Source: Hypsibius dujardini
Taxonomy: Eukaryota > Tardigrada > Eutardigrada > Parachela > Hypsibiidae
DNA: 35,850 nt
Assembly (NCBI GenBank): GCA_001579985.1
Contig: LRSR01002061.1
Coordinates: forward strand, 1 to 35,850
Direction: 5' to 3'
Part shown: in pieces, positions 15,601 to 25,408 of the stretch
How the letters are laid out: every line of letters begins with the position of its first letter
How positions within the stretch are numbered: the stretch's first letter is position 1
Translations under genes and position numbers: made by a program
Notes under the pieces: generated by a model
The model's database searches: none
The model's input: only the letters and a program-made list of their open reading frames with translations
What the model was told of the DNA's origin: nothing

Positions 15601-16538
15601 GCCTTCTAAACCGTCTTTTTACGACTGAGGTCGGTGATGTCTTCATCAACGGTGATGGGATCCGAGTGGAGAACCTCGTCGTCTCCTACACCGCAGCTCA
15701 AAGCGAATTACGCGAAGTATAAATACGTCTTATAATATTATAATATCAGCGAGCAAGCAAAATGTTGAGCCATGCGTCTCAAAACCAAGGCCTGTGATTG
15801 ATCTATTCGCATTTTTCGATTGCTGACACGCCAACTGCCATACAAATCAGCCAAATGCGATTAGCGAATTTCCGATATTTACTGATCGATTTTCCTTGAC
15901 AGCTCCGGCTGATCACTTCTTCAAACTCGTTCATTAAAACTTTTTTGATACATTTTGTTGATTGATGGCAAACGTTGACGACCGCACTCTCGCTTTTAAC
16001 AGAGACAGTTACGCCGTGTCTTGTCTTTTTAAAAAAACTAACTCGCAAGGAATTATCGGCTTCCGACTTTGCAGCCATTCCTGGTGCAGTATGGAGTGTC
16101 ACAGACCACCTTGAAGCAAGTGGGTGCCATGATAAATTGGCCAGGCGGAGGATGGCCGCCGCCGAGTGTGCCGCTTTGCGGGTTTCGAAACGAAAAGTTA
16201 TTTTGTAAGAGGACTTAACGAAATTATCTGTCCAATGACGAGTGAGTGATGAAAGTTCAATTTGTTCCTCTGTAGGCTTCGCTAGCAGTTCCGCAACAAC
16301 CGGAATTATTGTTGGCATGGCTTTGGTTGCTCTGTCTGGCGTGATGGTCATTCTTATTGCCTTCCGGTAAGCTTATCGTTAAGACTTTGGGCAAGATCAT
16401 TCACGGTCCGATTTCTAGCGTGCTTTATTTGATTTCAGTAAGCTTCAGAGTCGAAAGTCTCAGCACTGGTGGATCATTACTCATACCCTCGAACCACAGA
16501 GGGCAGTTTCGTCGTTTCACTCGTATATGCACGCTTAA
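9638..16538 (+). CDS. Natriuretic-peptide-receptor-like membrane protein A (clearance type)
   Basis: Single-pass surface receptor with an ANF-receptor (periplasmic-binding-type) ectodomain. Eleven exons: 9638-10022, 11725-11791, 11871-12181, 12286-12329, 13853-13891, 14369-14449, 14516-14731, 15540-15716, 16075-16204, 16276-16366 and 16439-16538. Sum 1641 nt, 546 aa. A signal peptide covers about residues 1-29. Ectodomain landmarks: LVFGRTTQVRSLASLSYAEP, YNGT (N-glycosylation site), EWYYRLWAPGRVMVLVTPGD, CWTDAQTVYRLAASWNTLI, GKRSLLPTTFSTASANMPSF, ILFYYGRPVQLRELL, MTNGDFVYIGLQ, LYGNFTW, and the region ending WPPPSVPLCGFRNEKLF. A membrane helix follows at about 491-513, then a basic 33-residue tail with HWWIIT. 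There is no kinase-homology or guanylyl cyclase domain before the stop. The ligand is unknown. Start chosen as the ATG that opens the signal peptide. The 39-nt exon 5 is supported by its exact counterpart in receptor B. Confidence 0.85.
10040..10475. repeat. Degraded AT-rich repeat in receptor A intron 1
   Basis: Two direct copies of a TTTTCAAATAAATTAG..TTTCTATTCAA block lie near 10060 and 10130. The AT-rich stretch ends at TGCCATCCCT (10466-10475), a motif that also ends the repeat-like block at 9178. It looks like an eroded non-autonomous transposon. Confidence 0.45.
10827..10947. repeat. ~33-bp tandem repeat with HSE-like palindromes, receptor A intron 1
   Basis: Four units built around GTAAGAAATTCTT. 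In the last two, the palindrome contains TTCTTGAAATTTC at 10898-10910 and 10927-10939. That fits the heat-shock-element pattern of three inverted TTC/GAA units spaced by two bases. It may be a chance product of an AT-rich repeat; no protein binding is implied by sequence alone. Confidence 0.8.
12959..13340. mobile_element. Long inverted repeat (MITE-like) in receptor A intron 4
   Basis: Arms of about 128 nt, 12959-13087 and 13214-13340, are imperfect reverse complements. Landmarks are AAGTGATGAATATAAA with CCATAGACAAGCGAATTTAT on the left, and their complements CCTGTCTATGG and TATATTCATCACT on the right. The loop is about 126 bp and has no coding potential. Confidence 0.8.
14770..15064. repeat. 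Inverted repeat in receptor A intron 7
   Basis: Left arm 14770-14812 (GAGGTTACTTTGTGGGTCG) pairs with right arm 15018-15064 (CGACCCACAGAGTAACCTC), with about 200 bp between. The match is imperfect but continues over some 43 bp. Probably another MITE remnant. Confidence 0.7.
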
Positions 16539-16619
16539 ACGAAGATGCCACTTGTCTGCCTTGATCAATCATAAACGATTGAGCGTTCACGTTTGCGTTC
16601 GCCCGTTCCAATTATTTTC

Positions 16620-16625
16620 AATAAA
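16620..16625 (+). promoter_or_regulatory. Polyadenylation signal of receptor A
   Basis: AATAAA lies 82 nt past the receptor A stop codon, the first such hexamer downstream. Confidence 0.6.
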
Positions 16626-16639
16626 ATAGTGCAGAACAT

Positions 16640-19362
16640 TTTTAGACACGTTTATTCAAGTTCTGCTGGACCAGCTGGTCAATCAACGAATTATAATAAA
16701 AGATAACATGATGAAAGATGCAAATGTGTGGCCCATTGGTTATTTTTTTAGAAAACAAAATGCCGGTTTGATCAGTTAATAAAATCAGGATTTTAAGAAA
16801 AAAACATAGAAATAGGAAGCTGCCCGGGATGGAGCAAAATGACCAGCGTGGTGTACTATTTAAAATGCACAATCGCCCACCTTAATAAAAAAATTTTGGC
16901 CTTTGTCCGACCCGAATTCCTTTCACACAAAATCCAGGACAAATTCGTGTACTGTTCACACAAATAGTGTTTGAAGTAGAATTGTTTGTCTCCAAGGACA
17001 AACAGCACACATATTTTGTGTGATGAAAAACCGTGCAGGACTTTTTTGCAACCGACAGGCATATTTTGTACGACGAAGAAAAAAGTTTGTGTGACGAAGA
17101 AGAAAGTTTGTGTGACTAAAAAAAGGCGAACATTTTGCCCAAAACAGCACTTGCGGTTATATGAATCGCAACAATTTTCAAACTCGCGCATGATGATTTG
17201 TTGATTAGAGTAACTCCAGCCAGCCTAATTTTGGGCGGAATCGACTCTTTACACACAATTGATTTAGTTTTGGGAAGCTAAGCTTACAACCCACACAATC
17301 TTAATAATTTTTAACTGCCATGCCCGCAACCTTTTTTGTCACATAACGTTTTTCTTTCAGCACATTCGTTTATTCTGAAAACTCACGTTTAAAATTGGCA
17401 AGCTATTCTGTCGGACTGAGGCATTCATGTTCTGCAAACAAGTAGAATTTAAAGTCTATTTTTAATAATTTCGACAAAATATTAGATCTTATTTTAAAAA
17501 ATATCTACCAAAACATGATGGGGGCTATAACACACTGTCCTTTCTCATAAAATTCAGTGGCTTCTATAACAGACGAAAATTTGAGTTCTTGATGGTACTG
17601 AAAAATATAGATCTGGAGATTTTTGATATCGATATTACTGTAATGAAGTATGCAAAACTATTAGCACATTCTGCTGGTCTCGTCCAGGGGATCTCAGGTT
17701 TAATCCAAAACTGGAGACCCATTTCGGTAAACTTCATTTTTTCGCTCAAAATGTAAATTTAAATTTGCAAAGAAAACCAAAAAACCAACCGGCGTGTGAC
17801 AACCTTTTTGTTGGTCTAAGTTTATGTGAAGCGATACGTGTGAGCTTTTAGAATTAATACACCTTATTCGTTCTTATTCGAAACGCGAGCAGACTGTAAG
17901 TTTTTAAAAATAAATGACAAAATAAAAGTCCAGAATAAAATATGATTATTTTAAAACACGGCGAAATATGTGTGCAATAATAGGACTGAAACAGTTTTAG
18001 CATTTTCGCGAAGAATTGCGAAACATATACTTTCACGTTTTACGGCTGTGGGAAGTCTGGAACAATATTCAGGCGCTATTATAGCTTGGTTTGTCAAAGT
18101 TAGACCTTTGTACAAACTACAAGATTTGTGAGACCTAAGCTTATTCGTATGGTCTTTTAAAATTTCATTGGTCTTACAAAGTATGTATACAATACGCATG
18201 AGAACTGTACACATGGATAAAAATAAATGCGATCGTACACAATATAACCTGGTTATTTCCTTGGTACGGCGTACGTTTTGTGGTGGCCGTATATAATATA
18301 GGAGATATAAGCCGCTGTTTCTACGTACAAATTTTAGGTGTTAACTTGTTTTTTTTGTATGTACAGAAAAAACTTTTAGTACACCAAATGCGTACTAGGG
18401 ATCAGTAAAGAAGTGCTCAATTAGATTTAATCATATTTTAATTATATCTGAAGCATTTGTCGGCAGACAAAAAAATTGTTCGCAGCGGACATTTAATGTA
18501 CTAAATTAATGTACTAAATTTTGTCCGCAACGGACATCTAATGTACTAAATTAAGGGGTACATTTTTGTCCGAGAAAAAGTTCGACAGAAAGTGTGGATT
18601 TTTGTCCGCCCCGAATTCGGGGCACATTTAAATTTTTATTAGGGCCATCTCCACGGAAATGTAGTCAGTTTGCCAAATACACCACGAAGAGTCGATTCGA
18701 GCGCGCATTGGATGAAGGAATAAATGACGTCGACCAAATTTCGTTAGAATGTAATTGAAAACTTGGGAAATGGTGCATGAAAGAAGAAAAAGTAATTAAA
18801 GTTTTGGATATTGGGGTACTTAGAAGTTAAAATATGTTGGCTGACTTGAGCGAGAACAGAGATATTTCCTCCCAGTCGGCGTGGTTTTTTTTTAGAATTA
18901 CTTGTTTATATATTGTGATTTCATATTAAAGTCTCCTCAAATTAAAGTTACATCTACGGTTACAGAAAAAAATATGGTATAAAAAGACTAAGTCAAAAAT
19001 ATTTGAAACTTGTTGAAGAATCAACCAATCAATCCCGGGTTCATTACACAAGGTAGCGCGGAAAGTATTTTTCTTCCTTATTTTTCACTGAAACTGCAGA
19101 TGTGATTTCTAGCCCGGGATTCCAATGCGAAATCATAATATATTTGTGGGAAAAATCCACGCCGATCGGAATCAATCACTTCGTTTTTGCCCAAGTGAGT
19201 TCCACTGGGCAAGGATATTGACCAAATGTAGGACAGAAAACAGGGTGGCCAGAAAGAGAAGAGAAGTCTCCACCTATCCTACAGTACTGTCAGTGTGTTA
19301 AACGTCGATGTGAATTCCTACCTCCTCTTTAATTTCAACTCTGGTAGCCCTTTTTTTCTGGT
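16640..19362. other. Gene-free spacer
   Basis: No supported gene on either strand. It holds a short tandem repeat of the GTGTGACGAAGAAGAAAG type at 17068-17125 and a direct/inverted repeat at 18479-18574 built on AATGTACTAAATTA and TTGTCCGC. The remainder is AT-rich and unrecognised. No upstream exons of the receptor pseudogene at 19363 could be found here. Confidence 0.6.
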
Positions 19363-20421
19363 AGCACAGACGTAGGAACAATGTTTGTCAATCAGGACGG
19401 AATTCGGATGGAGACCTTGGTTGTGTCTTATACTATGCCCAGCAGCGAATTACGGGAGGTGGGTCGATCGAGCTTGCATTTGAACTAACCCGGCCCAAGG
19501 AAGGCACTCCAAACTTGATTAATATTCCTTCAAACTGTTTGCAGCGGTTTTGGGGGCAGTTCAGCAAATCCCAGACCTCTCTGACACAGTTGAGGGTCAT
19601 AGACTGGACCGGCCTGGAATGACCACCGCCTAGCAAACTTCGGTGTGGATTTCGGAATGAGTAAATGTTTTGTAAGTTTGAACAATATAAACATACCATT
19701 CATTGTGTCTAGGGATGGCAAAACCGGGCCGGACCGTTTAACCGAACCGGTTCGATCGGTTTTTCCGGTCCGGTTCTTAACAAAGATCGCGAAAATTACA
19801 ACCGGTGCGCCCGAAAGATCGGACCGGTTGTAAAAAAACGACCGAAACGGTTCGACAAGAAAGTTATTAGAAAGTTATTTGTTTTGCTGTTCATTTAATG
19901 AAAAACCTAGCGAAAACTTGATTGTTTAATTTCTTAACTTATGAAAGGATTATATCGCTTCGATGGAAAAATATTTTGTGCCAGGGCAACTAGTTTCCGT
20001 TGATTACAAGATAATATGTTAGTAACCGGTTAAGTGATGGAACCGAATAGGTTTATCCGATTTAGAAAATAGATCGGACCAGAACCGGAACCGGGACCGT
20101 ATTTGGACCGGTTGCCATTCCTAATTATGCATAAACGCTTAGCGAAGTTATTCTTTACTATTCTGGAAGGTTCTTTCTCAAGCCTTGTTACCAACTGGAT
20201 TGTTATCGGGTTCCTTCTGATAGCTCTCTGTGGGTTTATGGGGTAGGTGTTTGTGAAGGTTGCGGGAACTGTGTAATCATCAAAGTTAACGTACACGTTT
20301 GTTTTTGTGTTGTGGACTACGCAGGATACAGCAGCGCAGCAAGGATTGGTGGATTATTTCTAACTGGAAAAATAGCGATTCTGGAAGACTGCGGTCGATT
20401 TCGGCGGTTCGAAGAATGTGA
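19363..20421 (+). pseudogene. 5'-truncated receptor pseudogene
   Basis: Remnant of the same receptor family as the genes at 9638 and 29587. It retains the 3' half of exon 8 (19363-19458, including FVNQDGIRMETLVVSYT), exon 9 (19545-19671), exon 10 with the membrane helix (20170-20242, NWIVIGFLLIALCGF) and exon 11 with the tail (20325-20421, KDWWIISNW). Exon 9 has two in-frame stops: TGA at 19620-19622 in place of the Trp codon of LEWPPP, and TAA at 19662-19664. The helix exon is 73 nt against 91 nt in both intact copies, so the helix is shortened. Exons 1-7 and the first half of exon 8 are missing. The intron between exons 8 and 9 is still present and resembles that of receptor B base for base over its first 20 or so positions, so the copy arose by DNA duplication and not through mRNA. 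Confidence 0.85.
19711..20122. mobile_element. hAT-like non-autonomous element inside the pseudogene
   Basis: Starts AGGGATGGCAAAACCGGG and ends CCGGTTGCCATTCCT, giving short inverted ends. The interior is dominated by words such as ACCGGTTCG and GGACCGG in both orientations and has no coding frame. It sits in the intron between pseudogene exons 9 and 10. No clear target-site duplication was seen, so the hAT label rests on the terminal sequence only. Confidence 0.55.
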
Positions 20422-21244
20422 TCTATCAGGCAAGACCAATCTTGGTACCATTTTGACACAAGGGATGATCCACAAGGAACTAACACGCACTCATGCAGTG
20501 GGGAAACAACGAGGGTAAAATATTTCACACAAAAGTGGACAAATGAACCATCTACGACACCGAAATGTGGCAGAAACAAAAGTTGTTGGTGGGAATCGTT
20601 TTAAAATGTCGCACCAAACTCTGGTGAACCATGCCACTCTAATTTACTTGCCACATATTTGCCTAAAAATGGCATCGTATTCTCCGAAATCGTCGTCTAA
20701 ATTTCCTGTCCCATGTTGTGGTCTGCTCATTTCATGGTCGTGTGTGTATACTCCTGCAAGAAAAAGCCTGCGACTTAGCAAAGTGGTATTTTGTTCAGTC
20801 ATCTTTAGATTTAGCACAGAAACCTGATCTAGCAGTATAAGTTGTCGCAGCACAGAATAGTAGAACATAACAATAACTACATGAGAATAGTGGAACAAAC
20901 ATTCAATCCAATTTATGTGAAATCAAGCAACTATGATGTCAATTTGTTCTAAGCATTTTGATTCACACATTTTGATTCACACATTTTGATTCACACACAC
21001 AAAAAAAGCACTGAAGAGTTCATTTATCTAGGACAACGGCAGCGTCAAACAAACTGCGCGATTTCAAACATATCTGGTCTAACATTCATTCGTTAACATT
21101 AATTGATTTTCAGATTCGTAAATTGTCTGGAACACAAATTTGTAGAATACGTGTCTTCGGAAGTTTGTTCAAACTTTCAAACTTCATCCATTTCGTACAA
21201 GTGACTTAAAAATGTATAGCATGCTGTTTGTCAAATTAACATAC
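20422..21244. other. Spacer between receptor pseudogene and MARF1-like gene
   Basis: No gene seen. A 14-bp unit (CATTTTGATTCACA) is repeated three times at 20954-20995. The two flanking loci converge here, so the 3' UTR of the minus-strand MARF1-like gene should lie in this stretch; no clear polyadenylation hexamer was found. Confidence 0.6.
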
Positions 21245-24200
21245 CTATCTCGCGGCCAGTGATGTCACGTCCGTTGTGTGTATTAAATCTATTAATCTCG
21301 AAATTGCTTTGATCTCGTTGTAGTCCTCCTGTGAAACATAATACATAGCACTTGAGACACGCAAGTTCAGCCACAAACAAAGGCACGTACGGGAACAGTT
21401 GTCCCTGCTACCATGATGCTGGTCCTCTGTATTATTTGTTGAATCTGTATCTGAATATTGTCGAGGTGTCTCGATGTTTGACGTCTGATCATTAAGACTC
21501 AAAACAGCAACAGCAGCCACAGCAGCATCCCAGTCATCCCAGCTGTCCGTCAAGTCGTCCGATTTCTTCAGGTGACCTTGAACACCGTTGCCAGTCGCTT
21601 TCGGGTGGTGTCCGGTAGGTTCCACGTTGTGTGGAACATGTACAGGAGCTTTCACAGCCTCCGCGTAGGATGGGGCAGGTCTTGGTGTCCTGGAATCGTG
21701 CCTGACGGATTGTGGACATTTCGACGGCTGACTAATTGTTGCAGGGGCAATACGCTGAGATTTCTCCAACTGCAACTTTTGTTGTGGAGGTCCGCGGTTC
21801 GAAAGTTCTTCGTTGCATTGCGGCAGGACCATCTGCTGTTTCTGTGGCTGCACAAATTGACGACTGGCTGTTTCGTCTGCCAACAAAGTCGACGCCACAT
21901 AGAACCGAGCGCAGATGGGGTAGCCAAACGCAAGCTGGCCGTCCAAGTTCCCGCGACTCCTAAACATGAAGGATACACGGTTAAAGAAAGTATTGCAACG
22001 CTTGCTTGTCGGATTTTATATTAATATTGAATTTATAATATTTTGCACTTATGAAAATGGTATGGTAAAGATCGAAGCTATCCACAAATGTTATTTATTC
22101 ATTGATCAAGTGTCAATCGAATGTATGAATACGGTGGTCTTTAGAGAACAGCTAGTATTTCCGCCTAAAATATTTCACTAGATGTGTTAAAGACTCATGG
22201 TGAATTTACGCTATGGTTACCGAACAAATACATTTTTTAAGAAGACGAAAATATTACAAAAGTGTTCGATTCTCTGAGTGCCGGGCGGTATAAATTGCTT
22301 ACTTCTACGGTCACAACTGATGTACCGACTGAGTTTTCAATCGATTCACTAGCGGTTTTTGCTTTGGTCATGTAAGATCAAGAAGTTTTATTTGCCAGAA
22401 AATGTTTTCAAAAAAATATTAGAAGTGCCAGATATCGCCTTGCTAACACTTAGAAGGCCTCTGCGCTGGTGTTCACAACTTCCTAAAAACTTCTTGTTTT
22501 TCACGATCCAAAAAATTGGGCTTCTTGACAATATCTATGGGGACCCAAATCATTTAGAATTGAGTGTTTGTAATGAACGGTGGCAGAATTAAAATTCGGT
22601 AATCATCGGTCAGAGCGTTCCAATGCTGCTGTCCAATGATTCACATGGTGTAACCGGAGTAGTAACATGTAACCGCCCCTGACTAACGGTAATCAAACAA
22701 GCAAGCAACACTCTGTACACACTCAAAAAGCGTTGTAGAATCCACAAATTATGACATTTATAATTATTTGACTGTTAATTCAAACAGAGCTAACACGTTT
22801 TCGTATGCTTCGATCTGGTATGGTGCTAAAGGATCTAAAATTCACACCAGAAGGCAGGGCGAATCCCATATTCAAAGTATCTAATCAACAGTCAACTGGA
22901 TGAAAAATTGTTCGGTATCAGTCACACACACGAAGACAATATCATGCTTGATAAAGTATCCGCAGCGCTTCACTCCAGTAGCGCAATCGGCAGTGACTTT
23001 GTTTTTCTAAGTTCATACATTCTGAAAATGGCATAATATAGAAAAGAGACTAGCAATTTCAGGGGTGAGAAAACAACAAAAAATCAAGCTTGCAGCGTCA
23101 CCAGCCAGGAACTGTGAACGCGGAAACTTCTAAATGATGCCTCGTACTCATTATTGAAATAATTTCACGCTTTCCCTGTTGAAACATTTTTTGCTTGGCC
23201 TCACACTGTCCGTACCTCCAAACCACCTCTTTACCAGAGTTCATGAACGTGTCAGCCCGTAGGAACGGGCATACAGTGAATATACAGTCGACTCAACAAC
23301 ATACCTTATAGCCCCATCAGGCGTTTTAAATTTCACTTCAGCTCGTCCTTCTTCCCGCGAAATTGTTCCTACTTTTCCCCCGGTTTTATCCACTCGTAAA
23401 CTGATCCAATCTCGAATGCGGTCTTCCGGAACGATGCCGATTGGAAGGCCTTCCACTATGACCAGTAGATCCGCCTATGACCATTCACAACGTTAACACC
23501 ATATCGTTTGAGTCGGGATCATCTGAAGAGCTTCTCAGAAGAAACAACTACAAACGGCACCTACGGGATTTGTATCGGAATCGTTGTTTTCAACCGTAGC
23601 GTCGGCGTTTGAGAATGCCTGCTCGAAAAGTTCGGCGTAGATGTAGTGTTCCTTAGCTGTAGCAAGGAGCGCCTTAGCAAACGGCTGTCTATGTATGATG
23701 AGCACATCCAGCCCATGCTGGTCGCGGGCTGCTTGCAGTTCTGGGGCGAAGTTAATATCTCCTAGAGTGCAATAATATAAGCAATAAGCTTTTCAAAGTT
23801 CCTAAGTTCATTCGAAATAAATACAATATAAAAAATATAACGATTTGTAAAAATATAAAAATTAGGAAAAAAAGATAAAAAGATAAATAAAATATACGTA
23901 TATATAATATATATAAATATATATATATAGGCGTATATGTATATATGTATATATAAATGCTGACATAAAATATAAATAAATCAACTTGAATAGATATGTA
24001 AATGTTCCGATAAACGAATTTACCCAAACAGTTTGATCTTCAAAACTAAGATTCACCCACCTGAAATGAGTACGAGCACACTGCCTGGTGGATTATTCTG
24101 GCAGTACTTCCGCATCTCTGACCGGAGTTTATCATCGGCAGCGTTTTTCGCGACATTCGGTACGTGAATCAGCGTTATCTGAAATGAGCCCCACTTAATT

Positions 24201-24888
24201 ACACACCTCAATTTAACTGTAGCCTCGCCATAGGAATCAGTAGCAGGCAAACGCGGCGGGTTAAATCGCTACATCGGTTGAATCGGTCGGGTGGCGGAGG
24301 GCGCCACAAGTGTAAATTCTAAACAACGCGTTTAATTTAAAGTCGCTTGCACTTGTGGCGCCCTCCGCCAACCAATCGATTCAACCCATGCGGCGATTCA
24401 ACTCGCCGCGTTTGCCTGCTACAGAATACTGCATGTTCAATTACGTGTGCTTCGTTTAATGCTCGCAGCAAATTCTGGTCGGTGCGGGTGGTATCGCACA
24501 CCACAGTGAAGCCGATCTCGCGTCGCCGCACTCCGTAGCCGAACTTCTGCCGCAAGAATTCCACAAACATCCCAGCCTGCTTATACTTGTCCGGTCGCAC
24601 TTCGCAGTTCTCAATGTCCCAAAAGAAGGCCACGAGCGGCCCGGGTCCTGCAGAAAATAAAGCAAATGCTCATTTATTGTTTATTATTTTAATAACTTTT
24701 TTTTATTGTTTAAGTCTACTGTTTTAATAACTGCACTTTTAAATCAATAATAAGTAAAACCAGACGTTTTTTCAAGTGATAGTGATACGGTGCACCGGGA
24801 GCCGTTAAGCGGTACTCATCATCGATACTGACAAAAAGTTCGTACCTTTTTGCGTAGGCGCTCCTGATCCCCATCCCTCCATCCTCAT
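21245..24888 (-). CDS. MARF1-like NYN-domain RNA-binding protein (short form)
   Basis: Likely endoribonuclease/RNA-binding protein related to meiosis regulator and mRNA stability factor 1. Six exons on the minus strand: 24888-24846, 24647-24445, 24178-24061, 23761-23565, 23474-23305 and 21959-21245. Sum 1446 nt, 481 aa plus TAG. An NYN (PIN-like) domain covers about residues 18-170, with the acidic residues visible in FFWDIENC (Asp25), KNAADDKL (Asp97, Asp98) and LISGDINF (Asp123). An RRM-like domain at about 188-262 starts LLVIVEGLPIG and ends AFGYPICARFY. The last ~215 residues are low-complexity, rich in Gln, Ser, Asp and Pro, with SWDDWDAAVAAVAVL. The LOTUS (OST-HTH) repeats that fill the C-terminal half of vertebrate MARF1 are not seen. 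The start ATG follows an in-frame upstream TGA and gives the phase required by exon 2. An additional intron inside the last exon cannot be excluded. Confidence 0.8.
23880..23965. repeat. AT dinucleotide-rich microsatellite in MARF1-like intron 3
   Basis: TATATATAAATATATATA-type sequence interrupted by GGCGTATATG, wholly intronic. Confidence 0.9.
24238..24424. mobile_element. Hairpin MITE in MARF1-like intron 2
   Basis: Arms 24238-24312 and 24350-24424, about 75 nt each, are close reverse complements around a 37-nt loop. The ends read CAGTAGCAGGCAAACGCGG and CCGCGTTTGCCTGCTACAG. The element makes up about 70 percent of the 266-bp intron. It is GC-rich against an AT-rich background and has no coding capacity. 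Its terminal CAGTAG recalls hAT-type ends, but no target-site duplication was confirmed. Confidence 0.85.
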
Positions 24889-25408
24889 CAAAAGTCTTCA
24901 CCTCTTCTCCGAACCCAAATTAATCCATGCGAAAGTTCTAGAACGTTTCAAACGTCTAGGAACCTCGCTCTCTCTCACTGCTGTGAAAGCGTGAAGAAAT
25001 GTGCAACTGTTTGAGTATCAGGCGAGCTTGCATTGAGAGGAGAAGGACCGAAGTGAAGTATGCGCTCATCTTCCGATAACCGGTTTCCGTCCGAAATTCA
25101 CGTACGGCGACATGATCGGCGCAGTTGCCACATCAGCTGGTTAGCGGCAGACAAAACAAGTGGTGGGCATGAATCATAAAAAACGCACGCTTGATTCAGC
25201 TGCGTTACACAACTTCCCCAACTACTTTCTACGCTTCCGTTTCAATCAGTTTTCATGCTGTTGTTCACACGTTGCAGCAAAAACGACTAACCTGTAGTTT
25301 GATGTAGCTCCTTTCTTCTTTCTTATTCCTTATTTCATAGAACTAACTTTAGATTGTATCAATTAATACGTAATTATCGTATTAGATTTCATATCACCAG
25401 AGCTCAAG
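24889..25408. promoter_or_regulatory. Divergent promoter region
   Basis: These 520 bp separate the start codon of the minus-strand MARF1-like gene from the start codon of the plus-strand tandem-RRM gene, so both promoters and 5' UTRs must fit here unless there are unseen non-coding first exons. No TATA box is evident. Confidence 0.55.

Noticed and set aside
15803-16351. Minus-strand ORF of 182 codons
   Set aside because: Overlaps receptor A exons 9 and 10 on the opposite strand and shows no recognisable domain.
20312-20827. Short plus-strand ORFs downstream of the pseudogene tail exon
   Set aside because: The first is a shifted frame over pseudogene exon 11; the second has no recognisable content.
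24716-24901. Alternative first-exon frame of the MARF1-like gene starting MKTFDEDGG
   Set aside because: Its frame does not give the phase needed at the 24846/24647 junction; the ATG at 24888 does.
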